Positions 34,933 to 48,075 of a DNA stretch of 64,000 bases are shown here, piece by piece (position 1 is the first letter of the stretch; each line of letters opens with the position of its first letter). The DNA is from Biscogniauxia marginata (lineage: Eukaryota > Ascomycota > Sordariomycetes > Xylariales > Xylariaceae): NCBI GenBank assembly GCA_022695795.1, contig MU404066.1, forward strand, positions 1-64,000, read 5' to 3'. A program made the translations under genes and the position numbers. The notes under the pieces were generated by a model that worked only from the letters and a program-made list of their open reading frames with translations, was not told where the DNA came from and did no database searches.

Positions 34933-36780
34933 ATGGCTCTTCTAAGTCTTGTAGGATGCTCCCGTCAGTTGGCAAGACAGACAGCCACGTAGGACAGACG
35001 ACTACACGTAGTATCTCCCGTTGTCCATGCTGACTGCACTTACAGAGGAAGCTGGAAAGGCTATCGTCACTGGCAACAGGCACGCCAATGGCACACGAGA
35101 TCCTTGGCGACTGTCTCGGGCAGACCCGCCGTCTCGAGTTCGCCTGGATTCCTCAACTTCGCCTACGATAATAGAGGCGTCAATGCCGATGTTAAGGTTA
35201 AGCGCAGTGCACTGTAAGTAAACAAGCCACCCGCTACGGCCCTCGTGTCTACGGACCATTAATAGTAACATTTGCAAAGTCCGAATCTATGGCTACGGTG
35301 TGTAGCCCCTGAAAGTTTAGGATGGGCAAGCTAGCTCATACCTCTAAGTGACAACTGTCGCTGTAGCGCCTGTGTCAACCAGAACACGATGCAGAGGAAT
35401 TTCAACTCATTCGAGGTGAGTGTAGCATATGTCACTAGCTCATAAGCCATGCTGAAAGATCATCTAGTTGCCCGAGTTTATCCAGCCTTTGGGCATCGAA
35501 ATGAGCCACAAGGGAGTCAAGGTATACTGTAGGTCTCGGAATTTGCCCCACGATCCCGTGTGTATACTCACCTAAGCAGGGTCAGAGCCTGACCACGAGA
35601 GCTTTTATCCGTGGGACTTTCTCGAACACTACCTGAAGTTTGACAAGCGAAGCCCGGAAGAAGTCGAGTCAGTCCTTCCAACGCCTTCTAAGCGTTGGGC
35701 TGAGTTAACGGCTGCTAGGATTAAATTCTTCGGATCCCACGGGCATCTAGACTCGTTTGTGAAGAGTGATGAAATAGCATCAAATGAGACGGCAGCTGTC
35801 GGTCGTCTGACTGATCTGATCGTACGTATTACCTATATCCTAGAACTCCCACTATCATGTGTCTCGTCTCACGAGTTTTGCTAGAGGCGGAATGGCTTCG
35901 CATTCATTACGGGAGTTCCGTTCACGTCCGCGGAACCCACACAAAAACTGCTTGAAAAAATTGCCTTTATTAGACAAACGCATTACGGGGGCTTCTACGA
36001 CTTCATCCCAGATCTTGCCCTAGCAGATACGGCCTATACAAACCAAGCACTAGGTGCCCATACGGACACGACCTACTTCACCGACCCAGTTGGATTACAA
36101 GCCTTTCATCTTCTCTCCCATGTCGGCCCGGGCGCCGAAAACAGTACGGGCTCGGCCCTGGGAGGAAAATCTCTTCTTGTTGATGGATTTTATGCCGCAG
36201 GACTCCTCAAAGCCGAGGATCCAGAAGCATTCGATGTACTGAGCCATGTCAAGCTACCGTGGCACGCAAGCGGCAACAAGGGGATTACAATTACTCCTGA
36301 CAACTTATACCCTGTATTTGAAACAGGTGAAAGTACCGGCAAGTTACACCGCATTCGGTGGAACAACGACGATCGCGGAGTCGTTCCCTTTGACGGTAAA
36401 TACTCTCCATGGGAGTGGTACAACGCAGCAAGAAAGTGGAATGAAGTATTGAGGAGGAAGTCAGTTGAATACTGGTTCCAGCTTAGACCAGGCGAAGTAC
36501 TAGGTAAGCAGGGCACGAACCTATTGGCAATTGCTTATTAATAATCCCCTGATAGTTTTCGACAACTGGCGAGTCTTACATGGCAGAAGTGCGTTTGCGG
36601 GAGTCAGGAGGATGTGTGGCGGATACAGTAAGTCGTGAATCTCCTGTGCTAGACAGTCTTCTATGGTGAGATGAGCACCAGCTGATTAGTCATTCTGCAG
36701 TCAATCGGGATGACTTTATCTCGCGTTGGAGGAACACAAATTATGCAAGGGATGATATATTGAAGCAAGTCATCGGCTAG
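34933..36780 (+). CDS. Trimethyllysine dioxygenase (carnitine biosynthesis)
   Basis: Nine exons: 34933-34988, 35046-35213, 35280-35297, 35349-35415, 35468-35528, 35580-35821, 35885-36503, 36556-36627 and 36701-36780, total 460 aa. All introns are GT-AG and phases agree; exon 3 is only 18 nt. The N-terminus is Arg-rich and short on acids (MALLSLVGCSRQLARQ, RHWQQARQWHTRSLA), consistent with mitochondrial import. LWLRDNCRCSACVNQ gives the zinc Cys set (C84, C86, C89) with H129 in EPDHESFYPW. The dioxygenase core has HTDTTYF (H263, D265), VDGFYAAGLL, IRWNNDDR and VFDNWRVLHGRSAF (H419), then CGGYINRDDFISR. That last motif points to trimethyllysine rather than gamma-butyrobetaine dioxygenase. The family hydroxylates N6-trimethyllysine using Fe(II), O2 and 2-oxoglutarate. 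Confidence 0.93.
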
Positions 36781-37633
36781 TTATACCGGCTTTCGGCGCA
36801 ACTAATAACAAGTATATATAGCCGGTCGGGGAAGTCTGTCCAAGTCCCAACACTAGCCAACCAGCCAGTCAGCCAGCCGGTTTGAATAAGGGCTCTGTGA
36901 GACTGGCACCCACATAATTAAGGGCCTACTGCAGGTAGACAAGCCATTCATAACGCTTGGCCATTCTGTCCTTCTTACTACCCCACTAACGTGGAGGGTC
37001 AAAAGATGATGGGAACTACCTGCAAGTTCACCAATGGAGTCAGCGGTTGCAGCAATTAAACAGAATGAATACACAAAGGGGACACTTTATTACTCGCGTA
37101 TCTGACTCATTCCTTAAGTGAAATGCCTGTGCTTCAACCTCGAACTCACGTTCACCATCCTTTTGATAGCCTCTCTAGGAATCCTGGTAGCCAGTTATTC
37201 CAGCAAATCGGTGCTGTCGATAAACCCGCTGGATTGGCTACTCGTACCGCACGTCGCTTGCAGGCAAGCAGCAGGGTTTGTCGTAAGATTTACCCCGGAT
37301 GAACGTTCTACACTCCACACACCCAGACGTCATTTTCGATTCGTTGGACTGTTCTCTATATGTCAGGAATAATCGGCTAGGTTATACTTGAAAACGACCT
37401 GCATTTTTTGGGCAAAAGCTTTCGGTCTATATAATTCGCGTCTCTGTGTCTTTTTGCTTCTCTAATCTTACTTGAGGAACTTGGTACTTTTTTGTTTCTC
37501 TTTCTATCGTGCGAAGCGGGGAGAGTGCGCCACGTTGCCCCTTTCCCCTCTCATTAGTGCCTGAAGGTTGTACATATCGAACCGAGGCGTTGTTCTTCCG
37601 TTTAGCGGTCCAGTTACTCACTTGAGCGTCAAG
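36781..37633. other. Intergenic region
   Basis: Between two plus-strand genes. A repeated CAGCCAGC/AGCCAGTC-type word lies near 36855-36880. A short frame at 37118-37372 starts with GTG and lacks support. No gene called. Confidence 0.5.
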
Positions 37634-38850
<1,217 letters not shown>

Positions 38851-40450
38851 AGGGGGAAATAGATGTGCTGGTAAGAGGTTTTGATACGAGATTGGGTGTA
38901 TAGTCAACCTTAAATCATTGCTCCCTCTAAGGAGAAAAAAAAAGGGGGGGTTGTTATCTCCATTTACTTGGACGTTTTTAGGTAGGGGTCAGATTATCTA
39001 AATTTACAGTGTCGTATTATTCTCTGGTTTAAATGAAGGTTGAATAAAACTGTCTGTTTGTCCAAGTTATACTTGTTGTATATACATTTTTATACTATTT
39101 AGTGTTATGATCAGTACAAGCATGTTGCAAAATTCGGTTGGATAATAGCAAAAGATTATGGAGGCGCAAAGTAGATATATCGCACTTGCACATCATTACC
39201 TAGTCACTGTCACTCTTCCTCTTTAATAGGACATACCGAGTTTCATGTTGTCTCAGTCGAATAGCACGTGGCCATATGTGCATATATATATAAATTGTAT
39301 GTCATTGCTCATGATGAGGTAAGTGGCCATTGTATGTAGTACAAAATATTAGGCACCTAGTGCCACCCAACGCCAAAGGAGTAACATCGCAGCCTAGAGT
39401 CCTAGATTCGGTATCTAATGGTATTTAAAGAAATATACCTAGTACCTACAGTTTTTACACTTCTGTACTTCTGCCATTTATTATTATTTCAAGTTTTATC
39501 ATATGTCCTACGGGAGGCCTCACATATTTGTTTTCATGGGATTACATGTAGTTTGGTATGCTATGAGTTAGGGAGTTGCTGATTCATGTGTACGGCTGGC
39601 TTATCTTACCCTGTTCAGCTATGCAAGGCAGACAGAGACCCGTGAACAATAATAGTGCTTGAAAAATCAGCCCTGATTCAGCGAGTACGTGCACTCGCGT
39701 GGCTAATAACAAGATCCCCTTTAATAAAAAATTGGAGCTCTTTAGTTACGACCTTAGGTACCTAGGTACATAAGGAGGCACTATCAAAGCCAGACTTCAA
39801 TTAGTTTACATACTAAGTTAGTGCTGCTAATGCTATACTGTATATATACATAGGTAGTTGGATACTGCGAATAAGAGGTACATACGTCCGTACTATAACC
39901 CTCAACTCTAGTAACAAGATGATATCACCTAGCGGCAACTCCTCAAATAAAATAAAGGAAAGAAGAAGATGAAGAATATTAGAAACAACTTGTCGGATCT
40001 CCAGTCCACATCAACTAAATTGAATTGGCGGTAGTACCATAAGTGCATGTATAAGGGGCTGACAGGAACCAGGTGATAACCTTCCTTACGTAGATGTACA
40101 TATGTAACTTACATGGTAGGTACATAATGTAAAGTAGGGAGGTTACCAAGTAAGTATCTAAGTACCTACATACATAACCCGGGTACCCCACACGCGGCAG
40201 CCGAACCTTGAGTTTTTGTTCCTCGTAGTTCTGCTTTCGCCGCCCAATTCAATCATCTCCCATCCTCACCTCCCTCATGTTATCCTAGTCTCTACCCCTC
40301 TACAACATATCTTCGCATCCACCTCCCGCCGCGGCCAAGACGGACTCAAATCGATAGAACACCATCTTGACAGTATCTTTCAATAGTGCAGATCCGACCG
40401 AAGCAAGTTTTCCTCGTGCCAGCTACTCGGCGCAACGCCCACCGCCCACA
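38851..40450. other. 1.6-kb intergenic region
   Basis: A/T-leaning DNA with TAGGTA/TACCTA words, including the palindrome GTACCTAGGTAC at 39758-39769. The last about 200 bp are C-rich and CT-rich and look like the promoter and leader of calcineurin A. No gene seen. Confidence 0.5.
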
Positions 40451-42361
40451 ATGGACGCCGAAGACGAGCAAGTGCCTGCCACCTCGGTCGATGCGCAGCG
40501 CAACATACAAGTCGACAATGCCATTCGCGCTATCAAAGAGAAGAAGCCTCTCCCCGAGATCGACTTCAGCATCCATACCATGGAGGATGGCACCCAGGTG
40601 AACACGGCCGAGCGTGTCTGCAAAGGTACGCCCCCTTTGTGTCTGAATGTCTTCAGCTCGCCTCGCCTGCCCCGCCTCCACCACCACCAAACCACCACAT
40701 CACCATACTGACGAAGCAATCTACAGAGGTCCAGGCCCCGGCCATGTTCACCCCGACAGACGAGCAGTTCTGGGAGGATGAAACCCACACCAAGCCAAAC
40801 ATCACCTTCCTGAAGCAACACTTCTATCGCGAGGGCCGATTGACCGAGGAGCAAGCCTTGTGGATTATCAAGGCCGGCACAGATCTCCTGCGCACCGAAC
40901 CCAACCTCCTCGAGATGGATGCTCCCATCACCGTGTGCGGCGATGTCCACGGCCAATACTACGACCTGATGAAGCTGTTCGAAGTTGGCGGCGACCCGGC
41001 CGAGACCAGATACCTGTTCCTTGGCGACTACGTCGATCGGGGCTACTTCAGTATTGAGTGTGTCTTGTACCTATGGTCCTTGAAAATACACTATCCCAAG
41101 ACCCTCTGGCTGCTGCGCGGGAACCACGAGTGCCGTCATTTGACCGACTACTTCACCTTCAAGCTCGAATGCAGGCACAAATACTCCGAGGCTATCTACG
41201 ATGCCTGTATGGACTCGTTCTGCAGCCTGCCGCTCGCCGCCATCATGAACAAGCAGTTCCTCTGCATCCACGGAGGTCTCAGCCCCGAGCTTCACACCCT
41301 CGACGACCTGCGAAATGTGAGTTACTCGGGCGCCTGGTCTGTCCTATCAACAACAGTCGGAGCTAACTTCCATCTTAGATCGACCGTTTCCGAGAACCGC
41401 CAACGCAAGGCCTAATGTGCGACATCCTATGGGCCGATCCTCTCGAGGACTTTGGCCAGGAGAAGACCAACGAGTATTTCATGCATAATCATGTGCGCGG
41501 CTGCTCCTATTTCTTCTCGTATCCCGCTGCCTGTTCGTTCCTCGAGAGGAATAACCTCCTCTCCATCATCCGGGCGCACGAGGCACAAGATGCTGGCTAT
41601 CGAATGTACCGCAAGACTAGGACGACGGGATTCCCGAGTGTTATGACCATCTTCTCTGCCCCCAACTATCTCGATGTGTACAACAACAAGGCCGCCGTGT
41701 TGAAGTACGAGAACAACGTTATGAACATTCGTCAGTTCAATTGCACACCGCATCCTTACTGGCTGCCTAACTTCATGGATGTCTTTACCTGGTCGCTACC
41801 GTTCGTCGGAGAAAAGATCACGGATATGCTGATCGCTATTCTGAGCACTTGCTCTGAGGAGGAGCTCAAGGAGGACACGCCCATGTCGACGTCGCCAGGT
41901 CCGCAGTCACCTCCGCTCACGGGTCCCCTCGCGGATACCGACTCGGTCGAGGTGAGGCGGCGGGCCGTCAAGAACAAGATCTTGGCCATCGGCCGTCTCT
42001 CGCGAGTATTCCAAGTCCTCCGCGAGGAGTCTGAGAGGGTTACCGAACTCAAGACTGTATCTGGCGGCAGATTACCTGCAGGCACGCTGATGCTTGGCGC
42101 CGAGGGCATTAAGAACGCCATTACAACCTTCGAAGAGGCCAGGAAAGTTGACCTACAAAATGAGAGACTACCCCCAAGTCACGAAGAAGTTGTAAAGCAC
42201 CAGGAGGAGGAACGTCAGCAAGCACTAGAGCGAGCTTCCTGGGAGGCCGAGAATGACAAGAAGCTGCAGACCCTATCTAGGCGACTCAGCACGTGAGTAG
42301 TAGATATTCCGTCTCGACTGACAACCGTCACTAATAATCTCGTAGTGATCGTAAGCGATGA
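40451..42361 (+). CDS. cnaA: Calcineurin A, catalytic subunit (PP2B Ser/Thr phosphatase)
   Basis: Four exons: 40451-40625, 40727-41316, 41379-42292 and 42346-42361, total 564 aa. The phosphatase core has GDVHGQYYD (D131, H133), GDYVDRG (from D159), RGNHECRH (from R189), IHGGLSPE (H240) and a later [15 protein letters not shown]. The helix [20 protein letters not shown] binds calcineurin [20 protein letters not shown] is the calmodulin-binding segment, and [20 protein letters not shown] the autoinhibitory part. The enzyme dephosphorylates Crz1-type factors in calcium signalling. The last exon is only 16 nt; splicing (GTGAGT..CGTAG) changes the end from LST to LSTDRKR. Start ATG 40451 is the first in-frame Met with the usual acidic N-terminus. 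Confidence 0.97.
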
Positions 42362-43727
42362 TAACGCGACACGACTGTATACTAGCTTGAACGTCCAGGT
42401 GACGAAATACCATCAAGTAGACGTTTCAACCGATACCGCTCATGCTAGTTGGTAGTTTTAGCAATGCACCTTTTTTCCCAGCATCCCATCAAGACGGCAT
42501 TTTGGCAATTTTTGGGTGATACCAACCAGCCACGGCTCGGGGCATTCTCCTAATGAAGTCAAGTGTGAGGAGCGTTAAAAAGGGAGGCTTGTAAAAGGAT
42601 GGTTTCATGATCATGCGTTCAATGGCCTTTGGGAGGTCAGCGTGGTGGATATACAAAGACCATCTTATCATGAACAGAGGTCTAAGTTGAGGGCACACAA
42701 CCCGAGATAATGAACATGAATGAGCTATAGAAATGCACAATGGCATTGATTTGCGCATCTCTTTTAAGCCCCCTGTATTCTCTGTGTTATTACTCGTCCT
42801 CGTGAAAGCTCTTAGAATCCAAGTGAGGGCCTCTACGGGAATTTCCCTCTAGTGAGTACTCACGTTTAACCAGATTCCTCGCGCCTGGCAGTTCTTCGAA
42901 TACAGATCGTCGATTTAGAGATTTGTTTCCCCCAACGCCGTTATCAAACTTCACGATATGGCTTATATAGAACATGACATACATTGCTCACGAGATCAAT
43001 TATCTCATCATCTCATGTACAGGCCCGAACCGTACATTTATCTAGCGGCTTGTCCCCAACCATGAGTCTTTGTCCAATACGACGTCCAGGGTCGTACCCG
43101 ATACGGATCTTAATTGCCCTTGGTCAGTGACATCTTTATAAGCCACATTGCGCACACTACGTAACTAGGTATATAGATCAGGTTTCCCTATCAGGGGAAA
43201 GCTTGGTCGCGTTAATCAAGATGGAAGACACGACGAGGGAAAAAAAACTTGAGGTGGTAACCCTTATCATGCCTTACATCACTTTACGTACTTCATCACC
43301 GTGCTTTAACCCGTCGCTCGCTATACATTAACCCGTCGTCCGTGGCGATTCTGGAAGACCGTTCCGGTGGCATTCTCCCACTACCGGCATGATATCCAAA
43401 TGTAAGTTGTGCTTTGCTAATGCTGCAACGGTAACCTTAACCTTACGTAGGCAGGTATGTTATACAGGTAAGAGGCCGATAAGCTCTCAAATGCGGGGGA
43501 AAGGTTGGTTGGAAAGAGGGGAGGATGAACATGTAAGCTAGCAGCAGCAGGAGGGGATATCGTCATTGTTAGAACGTATACTCCTTAAATGATAATAATC
43601 ATTTGTGGTTCTGAGTATATACATTTACATATACACATACTTCATTCACCATGACCTACCTGTCTATCTAACACAGTCCTCTCAGCGCTCCCTTAACGAA
43701 CGGCAGTTCTCACTTACGAACCAAGAG
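42362..43727. other. Intergenic region
   Basis: About 1.4 kb between calcineurin A and the cyclase gene, both on the plus strand. Frames at 42489-42758 and 42790-42984 on the minus strand have no recognisable content. No RNA gene seen. Confidence 0.45.
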
Positions 43728-43736
43728 TATATAAAA
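43728..43736 (+). promoter_or_regulatory. TATA box of the cyclase-family gene
   Basis: TATATAAAA lies about 215 bp before the start codon at 43951. It is followed by a CAGCCAGCCAGC / CACCTACCCACC leader-like stretch. Assigned by sequence and position only. Confidence 0.4.
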
Positions 43737-43950
43737 AAAGGACTTGGGCGTACAACACCATCCGCCATCCGTTCCTAGATATACGCAATCCAGCCAGCCA
43801 GCAACCCACCTACCCACCCACTCGAACCGCAACGCCGCTCCGGGTTTCTGCCTGTCGTATATGCGGATCCCGTTGCTATAAGCCTTCGCGCGTCCAACCA
43901 GTGGAAAAAAAAAAATTTAGAGGAGAAAGAAACTAACAATAATAAAAATA

Positions 43951-44329
43951 ATGGCGCCCCCGGCCCCGGGAATCAAACTCAACGCCGACGGCGTGCCGGA
44001 CTTTGACGACCTGCCGCTGCGCGAGGGGGACCCGCGATACGCGGCGTGGGGCCTGTACGGGGACGGCGACGAGCTCGGCACCTTGAACCGGATCACGGAC
44101 GAGAGGGTCGCGGACGCGGCGAGGGGGGAGATACGGTCGGGGAAGAGGTCGGTTTTTCCTGGGGGTTTTTTTTTCTCCTTCTTTCATACATTTTCTTTCT
44201 ATCCTTCTCAGGTATTTTCACCATAATACATATCTCGGAAATCTATGTTTATATCAACATATTATCAAACATATATATGTTTACCTGCCGTTGTCCTGCT
44301 CGTTTTAACCTCCCTTTATATATACATAT

Positions 44330-44388
<59 letters not shown>

Positions 44389-44402
44389 CATACATACATA
44401 CA

Positions 44403-44434
<32 letters not shown>

Positions 44435-45929
44435 GATCTACACAACTCACTTATATACCTAACAGGATCTCCCTCAACTGGCCGCTCGACGCGCAGCCGC
44501 GCCGCTCGTTCTTCCAGCGCGCCCTGTTCCACCAGGACATCACGCCCAAGGCGCCGCGCGCCGTCAACGATGACGTCTGGACCTTCAACTCGCAGGTGTC
44601 GACGCAGTGGGACGGCCTCCGCCACTTTGCGTATCAGCGCGAGGGCCGCTTCTACGGCGGCCGCACGCAGGCCGATAGTATGTAGAGACTGGCAGTTTTC
44701 CTTTTTCTTTTCTCTTCGTTTCTCTATTTTTATAGAAAAAAAAACCCCCCCTCTCTACCTCCCCTTTTGGCGTGTGCATTGGGAGGTGACCAGTATTCCG
44801 AAGGAGGCAGACTGCTCCTCAGACATACCCTATTGTTTATTGCTAGGAAAGGCAGTTAATTAACAGCTCCCCTTTTACACAGTCCATGCCGTCGACGATA
44901 AGGGGAAGAGAGCCACGGTCCTCGGGGTACACGGTACGTATACATACATATATATTTATTTACTTTTGGAAATATGTATACCCACTCTCCATTCTCCGCT
45001 TACAGGCCTTCCCTTCCGTTTTTAATCCTCGCCGGGTTCGGCATGTCGTGCCATTTCATGGGCTGGAAGCTGACTCCCGCGGATTACTAGCCTGGGCGGA
45101 GCAGGGTATCGTGGGTCGCGGCATCCTGATCGACTACCACGGCTGGAGGGAGTCGCAGGGCGATACGGCTAAGGCTTTCGACTCGTTCGCGTCCGTCTCG
45201 ATCCCGCTGGAGGACTTGAAGGCGTGTCTTGCGGCGCAAGGGACGGAGGTCAAGTTCGGGGATATCCTCTTTATTCGCTCAGGCACGTCTCTCTCTTCCT
45301 CTTTCCCCCTTTTCCACGCCTTCACAGTTCAGGCTGTGCTTCCCCCCTTCTTTTATCATACTAGTCAATGCCCGGGGGAAAAATAAATAAAAAAGTAAAA
45401 GGAGGTTATTAGAGGTGTGAGGAGTTACGCATATTCATATTTTCGTCTCACTCACCCTCGTTGATCCTACCCCTTCCCCTTTTCTTGCGAAGTTCTTTCA
45501 TCAAAAAAAAAAAAAAAAAAAGGAATTTATCTCCAACTAACCCAGATTTCCCTCCCACTCCGTCCAGGCTTCCACCTCTCGCTCGCGCGCAAGTCCCCCG
45601 ACGAGCTATGGGCGCACCAGGACCGGGTCCCGCACCCCTTCGGCGGCGTGCAGCAGAGCGAGGACGTGCTGCGCTGGATCTGGTCCTCGTTCGCGGCCGT
45701 CGCCGGCGACCAGCCCACCTTCGAGTGCTGGCCGGCGCAGAACCCGGACTGGTCCATGCACGAGGTCCTGCTCGCCGGCTGGGGCTGCCCCATCGGCGAG
45801 TTGTTCGACCTCGAGGCCCTCGCCGCCCACTGCCGCCGCGAGCGCCGCTGGAGCTTCTTCCTCGCGAGCGAGCCGTGCTGCGTCCCCGGGGGCGTGGCGA
45901 GCCCGGCGAACGCGGTGGCGATCTTTTGA
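43951..45929 (+). CDS. Cyclase-family hydrolase (kynurenine formamidase-like fold)
   Basis: Five exons: 43951-44147, 44466-44677, 44883-44933, 45091-45282 and 45568-45929, total 337 aa. The cyclase-family signature appears as QWDGLRHFAYQREGRFYGG, then HAWAEQGIVGRGILIDYHGW, GDILFIRSG, and the C-terminal SMHEVLLAGWGCPIGELFDLEAL with VPGGVASPANAVAIF. Fungal members are putative metal-dependent hydrolases; some relatives open N-formylkynurenine or isatin rings, but the substrate here is unknown. Intron 4 begins GC instead of GT (AG|GCACGT), the known GC-AG type, and only this choice keeps the frame. Intron 1 (donor GTCGGT, weak) holds a long CATA microsatellite. Exons are very GC-rich, introns A/T-rich. 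Confidence 0.85.
44319..44433 (+). repeat. CATA/TACA microsatellite in cyclase intron 1
   Basis: About 115 bp of TACA/CATA units with TATA interruptions. It lies inside the 318-bp first intron and is the source of several spurious Tyr/Ile/His frames. Confidence 0.9.
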
Positions 45930-47160
45930 GGGACGGGGGAAGAGGAAGAGGAGGGGAAGGTGATGTCCGCTCCCGGGAAAGTGGTTGAGGGGGGGGGGAG
46001 GAGTTTCTGGAGGGTGAGGGCGGCCAAGGTAAGGTGGTGATTGCTCTATATGGTATCTAGTGATCAATTATGAGATCTAACTGTGATCATGTGAGTAAGC
46101 TAGGAGTTACTATTTCAGTTATCGACTTCGACGAGGAATAGAGTGTCTACCTAGTTATTAATATATAAATAATCAAGTGTACCAAGTCTGCAATTAGGAA
46201 AGTATCAGCGAATATATGTCAATTTTTCCTTTGTTTAGGATTTTTCATGGGGGGGGGGGTTTTTTTCATGTTCCTATACAGATTTCCTAATGCTAAGTTC
46301 TATTCATTTCAACTCCAACGATATAATCAATCAGAGTCGCCCAAGGACGGGGAGCCTCCCGGCTGATTGTGATTCTCGGAACACACGATCAAAATAGAAA
46401 TATACCCTTTCTTGCACCATAAAACCAATACAAGAGATGATCCATGCCAAGATAGAGATGTAGCTATATTTCTCTGTCAAAAGAGACTCGCGCAACAGGT
46501 CAGTCGTTACTAATGGCCGACTGTGAAAGACCCCTATTAACACGAAACTTGTTAAGACTGAGCCCTTGAGTAACACTGTAGATACTTTTCTTGTATATCC
46601 CACGGGAGTATCGATCTTTCAAGCACAAATTCTATATCTAGTTTATCTATATGTTTCAAATGTTTGATGATCAGGCTGCCTAGGTACCTTTAGTTATGCT
46701 ACTCGTATGCCGCATATATGTCACAAGGGACGTTAATGAAATCCAAGGTGTTTTAAAATACAAACTCTTAACCATTTTAACTTCAATAGTCTATTTTTCC
46801 AATTCAATAAGGAAGAAGAAGAAAAACCAAACGTACATAGGTCTCTGGCAGCTGGAAAGGGGTTATAAAGTGGTATATATGGGGGGACACAGATCGTATA
46901 TAGTATCATGTCTTGTTGCGCTTCTTTCAACCTGGACATCTATGATCTATGCAAACTAGCTGAAGAAAAATCTAGGCGTCACCGTCTCTAACCCCTCCTC
47001 CCCCCCCCCCTTTTTTTTTTCTCTATGCTATCCAACGGCCACAGAAAAAGTAAGCTGGAATGCCCTCTAGAAAACAGCGCCGTGTCACTATGCAACAGTT
47101 GAACCACATCACCCTCCTCGCGCGGAGAAACCCTGAATACGAGCCGGTGTATTTTCTCCA
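45930..47160. other. Intergenic region between convergent genes
   Basis: 1.2 kb with G runs (46249-46258), a C/T run near 47000-47020 and the word CCTAGGTACC at 46679-46688. Short frames (e.g. 46331-46603 minus, starting from GTG) are unsupported. Confidence 0.5.
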
Positions 47161-48075
47161 TCAAGGCACGACAATACCAAACCTCTCATACGGAAAATCC
47201 TCCAAACTCGCGAGCTGCTCCGCCCAGCCGTCGTCCAGCCGCCCCAGCTGGTGCTCGTCCCCAATAGGCAGCATCCCGGTCCTACCGGCCAGGACCTCCC
47301 TCTCCCTGCCCCTGTACTCGGCCGCCAGGCCCGGGTGCGGCACCCAGACGACGCGCATCCCGGCCCGGCGCCCGGCCTCGACGCCCAGCACGCTGTCCTC
47401 GAAGACGAGGCACTCGTCGGGCCTGATCGGCGGCTGCTTCTGGTCCTGGTCCTGGTCCTGGCCCTCGGGCGCCAGCAGCGCGTCGTTGACCGACCGGAGC
47501 GCGAGCAGGTAGATGTCCGGGGCGGGCTTGCCGCGGCCGCGGGCGACGCGGGGGTCGTCGCCGAGCACGCGGTGCGGCTCGGGGATGAGCCCGAGCAGCG
47601 CGCGCGCGGCCGGCCCCGCGGTCTTGAGCTCGTAGTTGCGGCGCTCGCTGCTCGTGGCGAGGGCCGTCTGCACGGGGAGGTGGCGGCTGTCGGCGGTGCG
47701 GGCAGCGCGCAGGTCCCGGAGGAGCCGGGCGGCGCCCGGGAGGGGCGCGCACTCGGGGAAGCGCCGGCGCTGCTCCTCGGCTTGTTCGGCGCGGTACTGG
47801 TCCCGCGGGATGGGCAGCCGCGCCCACGCGTGGAACGCGTCGCTGTTGGACCCCCCCGGGACGCCCATCAGCTGGGCCTTGACGGACCAGGGCATGGGCG
47901 GGCGCCCGTGACGCGCCAGGACGGCATCCGCGCAGATCGTGTACAGGTCCTCTGTGTTGATGAGCAGCCCGTCCATGTCGAAGATGCAGGCGCGCACGGG
48001 AGGGAACGTGGGGGTTGCCGTGCCTGTGCCTGCTTGCGGCGAAGGTGCATCGTTCCCTTGGTCAACGGGCGACAT
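47161..48075 (-). CDS. HAD-superfamily phosphatase (pseudouridine-5'-phosphatase/GS1-like)
   Basis: A single-exon frame of 304 aa. HAD motifs are in order: IFDMDGLLINTE (D33 nucleophile, D35 acid/base), ALATSS (T141/S142), RGKPAPDIYL (K183) and CLVFEDSVLGVEAG (E226, D227). The cap inserts between motifs I and II, as in subclass I enzymes that remove phosphate from small sugars or nucleosides. HAD relatives with this DMDGLLINTE start include GS1/pseudouridine-5'-phosphatase and 2-deoxyglucose-6-phosphatase. A QDQDQDQ stretch from a GGTCCT triplet-like repeat interrupts the region before motif IV. The gene is extremely GC-rich, which opens long frames on the opposite strand. It is convergent with the cyclase gene. 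Confidence 0.88.
   Translation of the reverse strand: MSPVDQGNDAPSPQAGTGTATPTFPPVRACIFDMDGLLINTEDLYTICADAVLARHGRPPMPWSVKAQLMGVPGGSNSDAFHAWARLPIPRDQYRAEQAEEQRRRFPECAPLPGAARLLRDLRAARTADSRHLPVQTALATSSERRNYELKTAGPAARALLGLIPEPHRVLGDDPRVARGRGKPAPDIYLLALRSVNDALLAPEGQDQDQDQKQPPIRPDECLVFEDSVLGVEAGRRAGMRVVWVPHPGLAAEYRGREREVLAGRTGMLPIGDEHQLGRLDDGWAEQLASLEDFPYERFGIVVP

Noticed and set aside
34933..36780. Trimethyllysine dioxygenase as a pseudogene
   Set aside because: The first reading shows stops after 19 codons and several frame changes, but eight GT-AG introns restore a 460-aa protein with every ligand residue.
46331..46603. 90-codon minus-strand frame with hydrophobic part
   Set aside because: Starts with GTG, has no neighbouring exon or family motif, and lies in an A/T-leaning intergenic stretch.
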